Below are positions 1 through 12,900 of a DNA stretch of 64,000 bases, one piece after another. The DNA is from Diphasiastrum complanatum (lineage: Eukaryota > Streptophyta > Lycopodiopsida > Lycopodiales > Lycopodiaceae). Made by a program: the position numbers and the translations under genes. The DNA is taken from assembly GCA_029204225.1 (NCBI GenBank), contig CM055106.1, positions 3,402,665-3,466,664 on the forward strand, written 5' to 3'. The notes beneath the pieces were generated by a model. The model did no database searches, had not been told where the DNA came from, and worked only from the letters and a program-made list of their open reading frames with translations. The stretch's first letter is position 1. Every line of letters begins with the position of its first letter.

Positions 1-215
1 TTTTTAGATGAGTGTTTGTGCTTACCTATTCTTAATAATGACAATGATTACCTATTGAGCCTCAAACTCTGTAAGCTGTTTTGTTCAGAATTTGCACCTT
101 GAAAAATTGTTGCAAACTAAGTAAGGTACTTCATTTTTTTGCCTGATTTGGTTTCTTGCATACATTCAATGTCTGGTGCTAAAAATGGCTAACGAAGGTC
201 ATGTGACATGTGCAG

Positions 216-3200
216 GCGGGAAACATTCTTGTTGCTGAAAATGGAGGCGTGAAGCTTGGGGATTTCGGTGTGTCTGCTTGCATGTTTGACAGGGGAGATC
301 GGCAACGTTCAAGAATAACATTTGTGGGAACGCCTTGCTGGTGCTTGCCTTAAAATTATTCTATAGTTTTTCTTAGTTTATGAGGAATGTCGTTCTATGT
401 CTAAAAGTTGTTCGTGTAGCTCATTTTTGCAAATGGCTGTTAAAAGGTTGCAGAGTCCATCTAGTTCTCTCAAAAATTGCAATGCAACTGTTTCGACCTT
501 CAAATTTTGTCTTCAATTATTGAAGCAATGTTCTAAACTTCTGCTTGATGTTGGCTGAGTATGTCCAGGATGGCACCAGAAGTTATGGAGCAACTCCATG
601 GTTATAATTTCAAGTATGACACTTGGACTTATTAAGCCTATTCATAGTCGATTTCCTTACAATCAAATCACGTTTCCACATCTACATCCCTGTCTCTTTG
701 TAGTTGATGTGAATGGCTTGAAGTTCTATCTAGGTTAAAGAATAGAAACCATAACAACATGATTTCAAAATCTTTGCTTGATTGGTTGCAAAACATTGCC
801 CAAAAGATGAGTCTCACCAATTGTTTCCCATTTTGTTTTATGGATTCACATTCAAACTTAGTCCTTTTACATTCTCTGGTAGGTCTAAATGCTTCAAACA
901 AATTGGACCGACAAAGAATTTTTTTGAATTGTATCTAAATTATTGACTTGTGCTAAGATAGGATTTGTTGATCAAATCACTATGTGTGATCTTTTTAACA
1001 GGCAGGATTTGTTCTTACTTTGCAGCACAATTTCTTGGACTTGGTTCATATTGATGGAATCAAGCTATGCTTTTCCATTCACTAGTAAAGATAGAGACAT
1101 TATAACATGATTCCCTCACTTCTATCAGTTCTATGATCAAGACCCAAAATTTCTATCTTGGGCCTAGCCATAAGGATTGGGATATCCGAATTGTATTTAG
1201 AGCTAGTTGACAAGAAGTTGTGTTGGTCAAAGGTGACCATTGGTTTATGTTGGGGCATGACAGATGGCTTTTAATAGTCCTTGCACCACATTGATTGGGC
1301 CAAAGGCGCAAAGATGTGGCAGGGGCCTGATTAACTCATCGACGAATGTGAACCCTAGGAACTAGAAAGGCAAGTAATGGATCCTATTATCAACTTCTGA
1401 TGGAGAGGAGTTTCATTCCTATCATTAGTGTTTCCACGAATCGTGGTTTGTTGGCGAACGAACCGCGATTGGTCAAAGAATCGATCGGATCCGATTCGAA
1501 TCGGACCCAGGAAAGAAAAACGGTTCTTTGATTTTAAACGATTCTTTGATTGTGACACTTATGATTCTTTGTTTAAGCTTGCCAATATTGTGATTTTGTT
1601 TACCTAGTATATTGTGTGATGGATGTTTGATGATGAATCATGAATAAATCATAAATTACAATGTCAAGTGGAAGTTGGAGCATGCAATCTAGTTTGTGAA
1701 GTTTGGAATGTGTCCATTCAACATTGTCATTTGCACTTGTGATTTTTTGAACGCTGAATTATAATACGGTTTCAGGCTTCAACTTTCTACCAACAACAAT
1801 GAACTTTGAAATGTATGTTTTTAGTAGCAATCGAACATCTATAGGAATCAAGATTTTAGACACATTGTAGAGATTATACATATTACATTAGATATTTCTA
1901 AAAAATTGCAAAAAAATAAAATTTGCTAATTCTTTCTGATTCTTTTCAGAATCACAACTCATGCCAATTCCTCCGATTATGAAAAGGTCGATTTTGAACC
2001 GGGTGGAAACACTAATCATAGCTCATGCAAGTTCTTTGCATATCTTTGAAACTCTTGCGATTCGCTGGGTCTGTGATTCGCAAATCGCGAATCGCGATTC
2101 TGAACCCAGAATCGCAAAAAAAATGATTTTTTTTTTTTTTGGAAAAATAGCTTATGGCTGAAATTTTTTTAAGGGATCAATGGTCAACCAGCGTTTTGCC
2201 TCTCAGAAGTGTAGTAGATGAGGCACAACAAATCTTATTTTTAGTAGCTATCTGGTTGTCATTTGCTCTGGTTTTCAGTAAATGTTAATCCTACAGTTTG
2301 GGCTATCAATTGTATGGATGATGATCACTTTTGCAATCGTTGGAGATGTGAGTGCAATGTGCATACAGTTGGGGGCATAAATATTGGGCCCTTCTCGGAG
2401 TGCATTTGGACCCCATTTTTATCCACGGGGGGGGGCGATAGCATTTTAATCTATAGTGTCTATATAGCAGGAAGCTCTAGGGGGTTTGGGGGGCGGTAGT
2501 CCCCCGGGAAACAGGGGGTTCCGGGGGCAGTAGCCCCCCCGAGAAACAGGGGGTCCGGGGAGCTGTAGCCCCCCGGTGGGGGGTTTGGGGGCCAACGCCC
2601 CCTGATGGCGGGGTCCAGGGGCTGCCGGTAGACCCTGGCCATTATGTTAAGGGCCCTAAGGCCACTCATTTTATTAAATAATCCAAAGAGTAAGCTATAT
2701 ATGAGAGTCTAATTATCAACCAGTCTAGCAAAGAACAATGAATAAGCTTCCATTACTATTAGGAGTCGTTTCTATACTTGTATTCTCTCTTTTCACCTAG
2801 CACAGACCCATATTTTGAGAGGGAATGATGTGAGTTGTTTTTGTGTTTGGTTTGGACTATGAAGGGCCCATCATGGAGCAATTGAGGATGAAAAAGTCGA
2901 TCATTGAGAGGCTGCATGTCTCATACTGAATGTAGGACTAGAGAACTGAACACCAAGGTATGTGTATGATGAAACCACCTCCAAAGGTTGGTTATCCCAC
3001 AATAGCTCCTGTCACTGCACTTTGGTCTTCTTAGTATTAACATCCATTCCCAATGAGAACGAAATAGGTGAAGTGCATCCAAATGTCTTTGTAACCCCTC
3101 TCTAGACTTGGATAAAAGAGCAACATCATCTGCATAAAGAAGGATAGAGATAAATATACCACATAAGGTACGTCCCACACCACCAGCCTGCTCAATAATA

Positions 3201-6200
3201 CACTGTAGCTCATTGATATATAAGCTCAATAATGTAGGAGAAAGAGAGTAGCCATGCTTCACTCGAATAGTGCTGTCCACCAACGGGGAGATACCATGCT
3301 CTGTCCTGAAACAACCAAGAATTCTTTCATGAAGGGCTATGACTGAAAAATAGTGTTACCGGGAAATCTCAACTCCTACAATCTCTGGATGAGTAAATGT
3401 CTCAGAATAGAGTCGAAGACCTTCTTGAAGTCTACAAAATAGAAGTAAACCCTCTCATGTCTGGATCAAGCTTTCTTGATAATGGATCGCAATGTGAAAA
3501 TATGGTTTAGGGTCGAATAATTGGCCTTGAAACCTGCTTGTCTCAAAGCATGAAGATGTCGGATCTTGGGCTCATTGCTCACAGTTGATTGAAGGATAGA
3601 ACCATAAATTATCGCCATAATGTGACCAATCACGATAGTGCGATAGTTTTCTGTTCTCATGGGGTCACGTCCTTTATGGATAGGATGGACCTGGTGTAAC
3701 CTTGGATCAGTGCTTGGTTAAAGAGGTGGGAGAGAATGGGATAGATATCTTCAGTGGCATGGATGAGGAGTTTAGATTCCAGATCATCAACGTCACGAGC
3801 ACGACGAGTGTTAAGATTCTCAACAGCTCTCTTCACTAAATCTGGAGTGAAGTGGGCAATTGATGTGGGATGAGGTAAAACGATAATAGCGGAGTCAGTA
3901 TGAATGGTATACAATGTCCGAGCATAATCTATCCACAACTGTAGATTGGTCAAGACAGGAGGTGGGGCAAGAGGGATAGAGTCACGCCAGAAAGATGCAG
4001 ATGAACTTTGAAGAACTAAGGAGAGAATTAATGAGGTTTCTCCCGTTATTTTCCTCATAAGTTTTCTTTCTATGGCGGAGGGAATTCATGTACTTACGGT
4101 TAGTCTCATGAACTAGATTAGGGGCATGAATTCTGGCATATTTGAGTAAGGAGTGAAGAAGATGACATTCGTTATCAAGCAGTGTGAAGAGTGTCTTAGC
4201 AAGGAAACTGGACTGAGATTCCAAATCCTCATTGAAATGAAAATGAACGAGCAAAGAACTTAGGGAGTCACAATAAAGAGGGACAAACAAAGGATTGAAG
4301 GCGTAACGTTGTTAGAGCCCGGTCTCGCTCTACATGACCTCGACACGACCCGTTACTTGAGGGCCTATAGCCAATAGTCGTCAAAGGCCAATGACCGAAT
4401 TGGACATCTGTCCCGAGTTGGGACCGGTGTGTCACAAGCAATGACCCGGTGTGACCGCCTGACAAGCTGTCAGAGATGCGGTGAATAATGACCGTCAAGA
4501 TCTAGCCGTCAGTGACGAGATGCTAGTCGGCAAGTAGTCGGGGTGACCAAGCGGGTCACAGGTCTTTGGCGGGGCACGTTTGTGGTACCCTATGATTCAC
4601 TCAATATTTACAGGTCACAGGGGTCATGCATGCCAGGTGGACTGATCACCCACAGGTAGATGCCACGTGCCAGTTGACAGGAATAGCAGGTAAAAGGACT
4701 CAAAGAGGGGGTGCCTATGGTTGGGAGGATCATTCTTCACACTGGCCTTCAAGGATTCACGAGCTTGGAGAGCTTTGCTTGTGACAAACGTGGTGCATGA
4801 GGTAAAGGGGGAAGAGATGGTGAGGCACAAGAGGGAAGGTACCCATATAGAAGAAGAGAAAAGAGTGATTAGAGAGGGTGGTGTGAGTGATGGTAAAAGA
4901 TGTGATCCAGGAGAAAAGAGGAGGTGAGCTCATGAGATAGTCAACCACGCTATGCCTAACACTATGAGGGTGGGAAGTCAAATCACCAGAAGAAGGCCAA
5001 TGAGTCAAGAAAATGCTTAGTTGAAACGCGGATGATGCCCAAATTCTCATTGTCCAAAGCTTTGATATGAAGGGGATCCCGATCGACTGCATGGAAAATT
5101 GACTGCCTTGGAACATGTCTTGGCATTAAACTCCCCACTAGGAGAATATGAGCTGAAGTATCAGGAGGAAAGTAGCAGGTAGCACTATTAACATCCCTAT
5201 CCAAGCTCATCCTCGATCCTCTAAAACGAGAAACAAATGTATCTTGCCTGCTCATCCATGTAGACCGCCTCAAACATTTGATGCGCAAAATCCCTATATA
5301 TTATATAAATAGGCCACCCCTCCCTGCCCATGACCAAAAACAGATCTAATCTCAGATCTGAAAACTGATTCCCATCTGAAACCTGAGAAAGATGGTAATT
5401 CATGCTCAAGGCTCTCATGAGTCTCAGTTAGGAAGAGTATATTGCCACTCGCTGTAAAATCCCTCAAATCACCAGCCAAAGCAGAAGAGTGTATACCATT
5501 ACAATTACATAGTCCAAATTTCAATGAATGTAAATGTCCTCGGGTTGCTCCCAAACCCGGGAAACCCAAATGCTTCTCTTGATGGATTTTCCATCAATAT
5601 ATTGTCTATCCTTGTAGATTACTTTCCTTCTTGATATTTTGGCTTCTTTAAAAGCTTTTTTCCTTTTTGACACTTGCATGAAAGTAAGATCATCATCCAG
5701 AAAGATACGAGTGCCTTTTAATTTATTTTTTAGTCTCAAGGTGGACCATCTCTCTTCAAAGTTTTGAAATGGATGATTAGCGTGGAGTTATCCTTTTTAG
5801 TCTGCCAAGCTCTTTCCATTCCTTGACTATAATGCCCTAACGCGGTTTCCAAAAATCTTGTTGCTTCTTGAATAGCGTCCTATGTGTTCGCAATGCCTCT
5901 CACCCTCCCATTAAGCACTTTTTGTTCCTTCCTCCTTGTTTCAGAAATAGTAGCTGAAATAAAAGTGGACATATGTGGCTTACCATCACCTCCATTGAAC
6001 ATAGATGCCCAAGTTTTAGTGGAATCCTTGTGTTGGACTAGTTCTTGCTCCAATGCTTGGATTTTGGTCAATGTGTTAGATGGCTCACCATATGTACGAA
6101 GACTATCTTTGTATGTTTTAACTTCCAAACGTAGCGGCCCATTCTCTTCTCGAAGTAGCTTGACTTCATCCCTTAGTGCTTGCAATTATGTCTTCAATGC

Positions 6201-6864
6201 CTTCATCTCAGAAAGTGTTCAACCGCTTTAGTAGGAGTGTAGATAACTAGAGGATTAGGAGGCTCAATAATGCCTGGGGGGGGAAGAGGAAGAGGGAGGG
6301 GAAGGTGGGACAAAGGAGTCAGCTTCTGATGCCTCCTTGGAAGACTAGGCAAGCAGCGATGCTACCTGAGGTGGTGATGGATGGATAGGGGATGAAGAGG
6401 GGGAGCAAGGGCTCCCCTTGGTTCCTGTTTTGGCCATGACAGAGGGGGGAATAGAAAGAAAGAAAGCCTTATTAATGTCTTTTCCATGCCAAAAGGCATA
6501 AGACAAAAGATACATATCAAGTGTGTGGCAACTATGGGAGCATGGATATCAAACAACTCCAAAACAGTAATGACGAAAAAATACATGTGCATCTATTGTA
6601 ATCTAACTGCAATGTGCTAAAATGACTACAATACTAGAATATCTGGTTACAATATGATGATATGAATGGTCATCATCTCCCACTGAGAATGTAATGGGGG
6701 CTATTGTGGGGTGTATGTCTAGGCTACACTGCTGATGTCATCGAGGAGTTTATCGGTGAGCTCTCATGACACCAAGAAACTGAGTGATGTGTCATCTTTG
6801 GCATCTATGTTCAGGGTGTCATCCTCGTCACTACCATCTGTAGAGGGAGAGAGAAAGAAAGCTA

Positions 6865-6900
<36 letters not shown>

Positions 6901-9900
6901 CCAAAAACTTGAAAGAACTGTAACTTTCTCCACACTAAGCCTTTTCGTAATCTATAAAATGCAGTAGCTAAGGTCACCCAACCAAAAGGAAGCTCTTCAC
7001 AACTTTTCTTAGTGATTTCCACTGAGAAAGGTGATTCTCAACTTGCAAAACTTTGAAATTTTTTGAAAACTGCCAAACAACCGCAAAACTCACAATTTTG
7101 TTGATATTAAATGGATTTCGGATCCTACTAGTCTTACCTTGGCCTTCTCAATATCTAGAATGATTTTGCACTCCCACTTATGGCTTATGTGCCTCCAAAC
7201 TTACAGCACACCAAGAACTATGGTTTTTGGCCACTACATTGCCATAACTGCTTTCTTCCTGTGAGGGATTGTCTCACCTCAACATGGAGCTTGTGACACA
7301 CTGAATTCGATGGATAGTCTCATGGAATCACTGTGGCTCTAAGACCATGTAAATAAACACACTACCTTTTGCATGAAAACCTCAACCGCACAAGGAGGAG
7401 AGAAAATGACGCACACTACATGATCATGACTGAAAAAGAAAGTACAATACAAAGATAGAGAGAGAGAAAGAGTGTCAAGGCTCTAGGTGTTGACTTACAA
7501 TCTAGGTTAAGCTAACAAGTCTAGATGAAAAAATGAAGAGTGAATTTCTAACATGCTGAAGTTCGAACCCTTGAACAAAGCAGTGTCAAAGTGTCTCGTA
7601 GGATACATCACATTAACAAGGCAATGTCTTTGTCTCATGTATTCATCAACGATATAAATTGATTTTGAACTCAATGTTTGAAGACTCTGAAGTGCCATCA
7701 TAGTTAGCCAAGCTTAGAAGTATGAATAAGGTGGATATCACTTTATGGCACATCTCTTTGGCAAGTTATGGTCTATTGCATATTTTGTAAAGGAACATAT
7801 TGTATGTATTTTTTTATGAAATGCATATTTTAATTTTTAAGATGTATGTGTACAACAAACTATGGCGTACTTCAAAAACTTAAACGGGCATATGCGAGTA
7901 CAATGGCAACGTTGGCTTTTATATATCAAATTTTGAAGTGTTTGCTCTTCTTGCTCAGTTATGGATATCTATGGATCTTAACTTGTCAAGGTTGTTTGGG
8001 GTTCAGAACTTAGTCTGTCTATTGAGTAACTGTTGAAACATTTGATTTGCAGAAACATTCAATACGATGTTATGGTTTACGAATGCAACATTTCTCTTCG
8101 TATGGTACAGCACAAGTTCATTAAGCTTTTGCTCTAAGAAATACTTTTCAGATCTACAATTAAGATGGCCTCAATTAGAGGAAAAGCCCAATATGAGAAA
8201 CAGCCCCAATGTTAATTATCATGCACTTCAGTTGAAAATACAATGTAAGGTGACTTGAGCTTCTGTTGCATCTCCAGGAAGCTTTTATTGGAACTGAATT
8301 TTGTGAGTTTTATAGGTTCTGTTGGCCTCTTCTATGGGAATTATAAAGAGAGGAATTTGTTTTTTCAAAGTTTCAAGTATCAAATTTGTTTTACAAGTCT
8401 ATGCTAACGAGTTGCAAGTTCTAAGTCATTAAGCTTGATAAATTATGCCAACGTCTCTGTTCCTCCTTTTCTATGACAATCTCTGTGAAGAAATTTATTT
8501 TTAGCCTTTTGTAGTTGTCCATCACATTCTTGTCAATTGAGTGAGCCTTTTTGCTTTGTACCTGAATTTTTTTCAAAAGGCTCAATTTTAAGTGTTGGAA
8601 AATGCATCATTGTGTAACTAGGGAAATCTACCTTTCTTACAGACTTTCTACTCGGTACTTCCGGTTTGGTCAATTTTCGTGCTTGTGTGCACTCTGCATG
8701 CTCTCCAGTGAATCTTTTGGATTACTATGCCAATTCTTTGTATATAAATGCCATTCTGTTCTCTTGAGATTTCCTCTCTACAGTTGCCCATCTTTTGTTA
8801 AGCAGTATAGCTCTTGGTTTATTGAACTTTTCTTATTTTCTGTTGAGAGTTTTAGTTGGCTCTTGCAAATAGTAATAATTGCTGCTCTCTGCTTATTCGT
8901 TTTGGCAGAGCTGACATATGGTCCTTTGGAATTACTGCCTTGGAGCTAGCACATGGTCATGCCCCGTTTTCGAAATATCCACCCATGAAGGTGGATGAAA
9001 TGCATCTACATTTTTGTTGCTTAAATATAACAAGTGCAGTCTTTGGGCACTTAACACATGGAAGACTTCTACAGGAAGTTGGCTTTCATTTATCGCTATA
9101 AGATGTGAGATCAGGTGCTGCAGCTGCTGCACAGCTGTAGCAGAAACTTGACATCTCATTTCGGTTGTTGTGAATGACCTTGTAGGTGTTGTTGATGACT
9201 TTGCAAAATGCTCCTCCGGGACTTGATTATGAGAGAGATAAGCGTTTCTCAAAGGTATGCCCCTGTATGGTCCCTGTAAATTTTCTAATAACTTTCTGAG
9301 GTGCTACTTTTCATGTCTTCACTAATGCCGTGGTTGCACTTCTCAGTCTTTCAAGGAGATGATTGCTATGTGTCTGGTGAAAGACCCTGCAAAAAGACCC
9401 AGTGCAGAAAAGCTCTTGAAGCATTCATTTTTTAAACATGCCAAATCAGGTGATTACATTACTCGACATGTCTTGGGCGGCCTTCCTCCTCTCTGGGAGC
9501 GCGTGAAGGCACTTAAGGTGGGAAGTGTGCAATGATGCGCCTATAGCTTTGTTTTCCATGTTCTTAAGGCTGAAATTATCTAGTGGAACAAAACAAAAAT
9601 CAGATTGGTCTAATGTGCTGTTATTAACAAGTTGCAGGTGAAAGATGCTGCTCGACTTGCACAGAACAAAATGCCATTTGGGGAGCAGGAGGAGAGATCA
9701 CAGGTGTCTGCCTTATGTTCAAAGAGTTGATAAATCATATTTATGCCAGGTGGTTGGCTTTGTCTTGTGGTTTTGTATGAAGCTTTCTAATGAAATATAT
9801 GATCAAACTCTTTGCAGAATGAGTATAAACGTGGGGTAAGCGGCTGGAACTTTGATGTCGAAGATTTGAAAGCACAAGCTGCTTTGGTAAGATTTCAAAT

Positions 9901-12900
9901 TTCTTTCAATGTCAGCAAATCCGATATAAACATCTATTTATGTACCTTGATGTTCATTCAAGGCTTCAACAGCAGCAATTCTTCAGTTGATCTAAACTGC
10001 TCATTGCCCTTCAGATTCAAGATGATGAACCTCATGCTCATATGCATGGGGATGAAACGTTGACAGCAGATGCTTGTAACTCAAACGATATCAGTGAAAT
10101 ATGTTTGGACCAGTCATCATCATGTTCATCCCCAGTCGCTGGTAAACCTTCGACTGGATCTCAAGGCTGTAAATCTTCATTTATGTACAAGGTGGAGAAT
10201 AAAACTGAAGTAAGTTATCTTTCTTTCAGAGCTTGATAGGTTTGTTCACTTTTGGCATCTGAAAGGACTTTTTCTGGAATTACATCTTATATCTCTTGCT
10301 GACAATGAAAAAGGGTGGTGAATGCTTGACGCGAATTCGATCAGGGCCCTTACCAACACATACACAGTTCAGGCCTGTAAATGGTCCCAAACACGTGTAA
10401 GTTGCCAAAGGTAGTTAGGCAGTACTTTACAAAATTTTCGTTATATTATTTAGCATCATTTCACCTTGCAAAATTGAAGCATAATTTTTTTTCCACACAG
10501 AAAGAGCTGCATTCTGCATCTCTTAAGTCGTATCACAACACGGTACGAGTGCTTCAGAAAAATTTCAATTATCTTATTAGCATTGCTTCAACTTGCAAAA
10601 TCGAAGCACAATAATTTTTTCATACAGAAATAGTTGCATTCTGCACTGCTAAAGACATCTCATAGCATGCTACTAATTTATTACTCATCATGTTTTACAG
10701 TATGATTATTGATACTTTAGCTAGTGGTGTTTTGGGATGTTCTTAAGGCTTAAATGGAAAGCAATGACGAGCTAAATTAGAATGGAGCTAGTTCTTCGAG
10801 GTGACAAGGTGTATGTTGTGTACCTTATAGGTCTGCACCATTACCGTTCGGGAAGAAAGAACCCAAACTTATGTGAGATTCCATACGTAAGGCTGATGTA
10901 TGGTTGATAGTATTGGACATTTCATAGATAAGTGTTAGTCATAGAACCTTACCAGGTGCTTCTGTTTAAATGTTTGTGTTGGGAAATGTGCAGCTAGATA
11001 GTGTACCTGTGGTTTTTTAAATCAGCTTCCCTGGATAGATTTTCGAGAACTCATAAATTACGAATATGTCTTATACTGGATACAGTGAAAGTAATACTGG
11101 GATCAATCTGTATGTAACTTTTTTCAGAGGGCGTTTTAATGTCTTTGAAGAGGAGATGGGAAATGGAAATTCAGGGTGCTGTGGAGATAAACCTGTAGCT
11201 AATCAACAAAGGCGATATGGAAGCGAATATGAAATTGATGACCTATTGCCACAAAGTGAATGTGAAAGACAATCCCGAAGAGTGGAAAGGTTGAGTCCCA
11301 ATAATGAGGTTCAAAGAAGACTCACTGGAAGCAAAGGCCTAGAAAGGGAGTGGGTAGATGGCCGGCGTTCTTCTTCTGGACCTCTTCTACCATGTCATGT
11401 AATTGCTTCACATCGAGGTCAGGAGGATGCCAGAGAAAGGTGAGTTACAATGGCACATAGGAACTGCAAGATTGACATTATCATGCTGTACATTATGTTT
11501 ATGAACTGTTGCTGATAACAGCAGATGAAACTCTAGACAGAAATGTGCTTCTCATTATGTATCATAGAAGGGTATTGCTATCAAATGATGATAAGGGTTA
11601 TACGTTGATTCAATGATTTTTATTGACTTTAGGAATGAAAGATCTTCAATTTTGGTAGCATATCATACTTAGCTCTTCAGAAGGTTTTCTGTTCCTTCAT
11701 CGGACTGCTAGTTTTCGTCCTTTCCTGTGTTGCCTTTCACCATTCCTTTTTTGTAACCCTCTAGAAAGGGGGTGAATGCCAGATAAGAGATAAAGGGGGA
11801 CACGGTTATTTATATAGTCTGTGGCTAGAGGTGTGCCCTATTTTCTATAAATTTATCTCTGAAGTTGTTACAAATCTTAATACTGAGGAGGGACTTGTTG
11901 TTACTTAGCAAGGCTGCAACTTCAGCTGCATTTTTCAATTGTGTCTTATAGTTTAGCAACATGCGAACATTCAGTTGAAAATTTTTTCCCTTTGGCTTTT
12001 GATATTTTGTAAACAATATAGGGGTTTTTAAATGTGAAATTCTGTACAAGTTTCACTCAATTCAGGAAGAACTAGTTGAATTAATTTAAAACATGCAATG
12101 CTATGTCAAATTCAGCCATTAAATCAATCTATTACTTAAAGACTTTCAAAAATGAAATCTTGGCGTGTTATACACATCAAATTTTGGAAAGTATCTTTCA
12201 ACCTTCGTACTTTATGTTAGTTAACTGTTTCACTCAGTACGCCTGCAATAAGCACTACATTATTCTTGCATATGAGAGTCAATGTTATGACTAGATAATC
12301 ATATTATGCATAAATAGTACACTTTGTATGCCTGAAAACAACCAAGCAATTTTTTGTTCATGTGCAAATCCTGTTGTGAAATGCCTTTCACTGGAAAAGA
12401 AGAGCGTGCCCTTGGTTTTGCAAGCCTCAAAAATACTTATTCAGCATGTGTATCTGGATCCTTTTGGGCATTTTTGGTCTCAATATGCCTCTATTTCAAA
12501 AAGAAACGAAGTGAAGCTATATTGTAAGTAAATTGATGAATCCCGCACATGAAAAATTTCTGCCTAAGCTTTCTACTATCTGGACAAATAGACAGTTTTG
12601 TGCCGGATCTTACCAATGGTAGTGACAATAAGAGATTCCACAATTAGCTTAGACCCTCCATTGGCTCTGTTTGTTCTGGGCTGACATTGAGGTTGGTGTT
12701 TTTGGAGATAGAGATCACCAACAAGGTTGTCGATCGCCAGATTATTGTTCTCGTGATGACGCTCGACAGCGGGAAAGGGGATGCAGTCCACTGACATCCA
12801 ATGGAGCTCTACTTGATTGCTGGGTTTCTAATGGCCTCTGCAAATCTTCAGGCAGACATCATCCTTTTCGTAAAAGTTACAACATTTGTCGATTTCTTGA

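Noticed and set aside
2460-2669. Pro/Gly-rich 69-codon frame
   Set aside because: It is produced by the GC hairpin repeats and has no start context or relatives.
8602-8949. 115-codon frame as a membrane protein
   Set aside because: It is intronic T-rich DNA that ends by overlapping kinase exon 3 in another frame.
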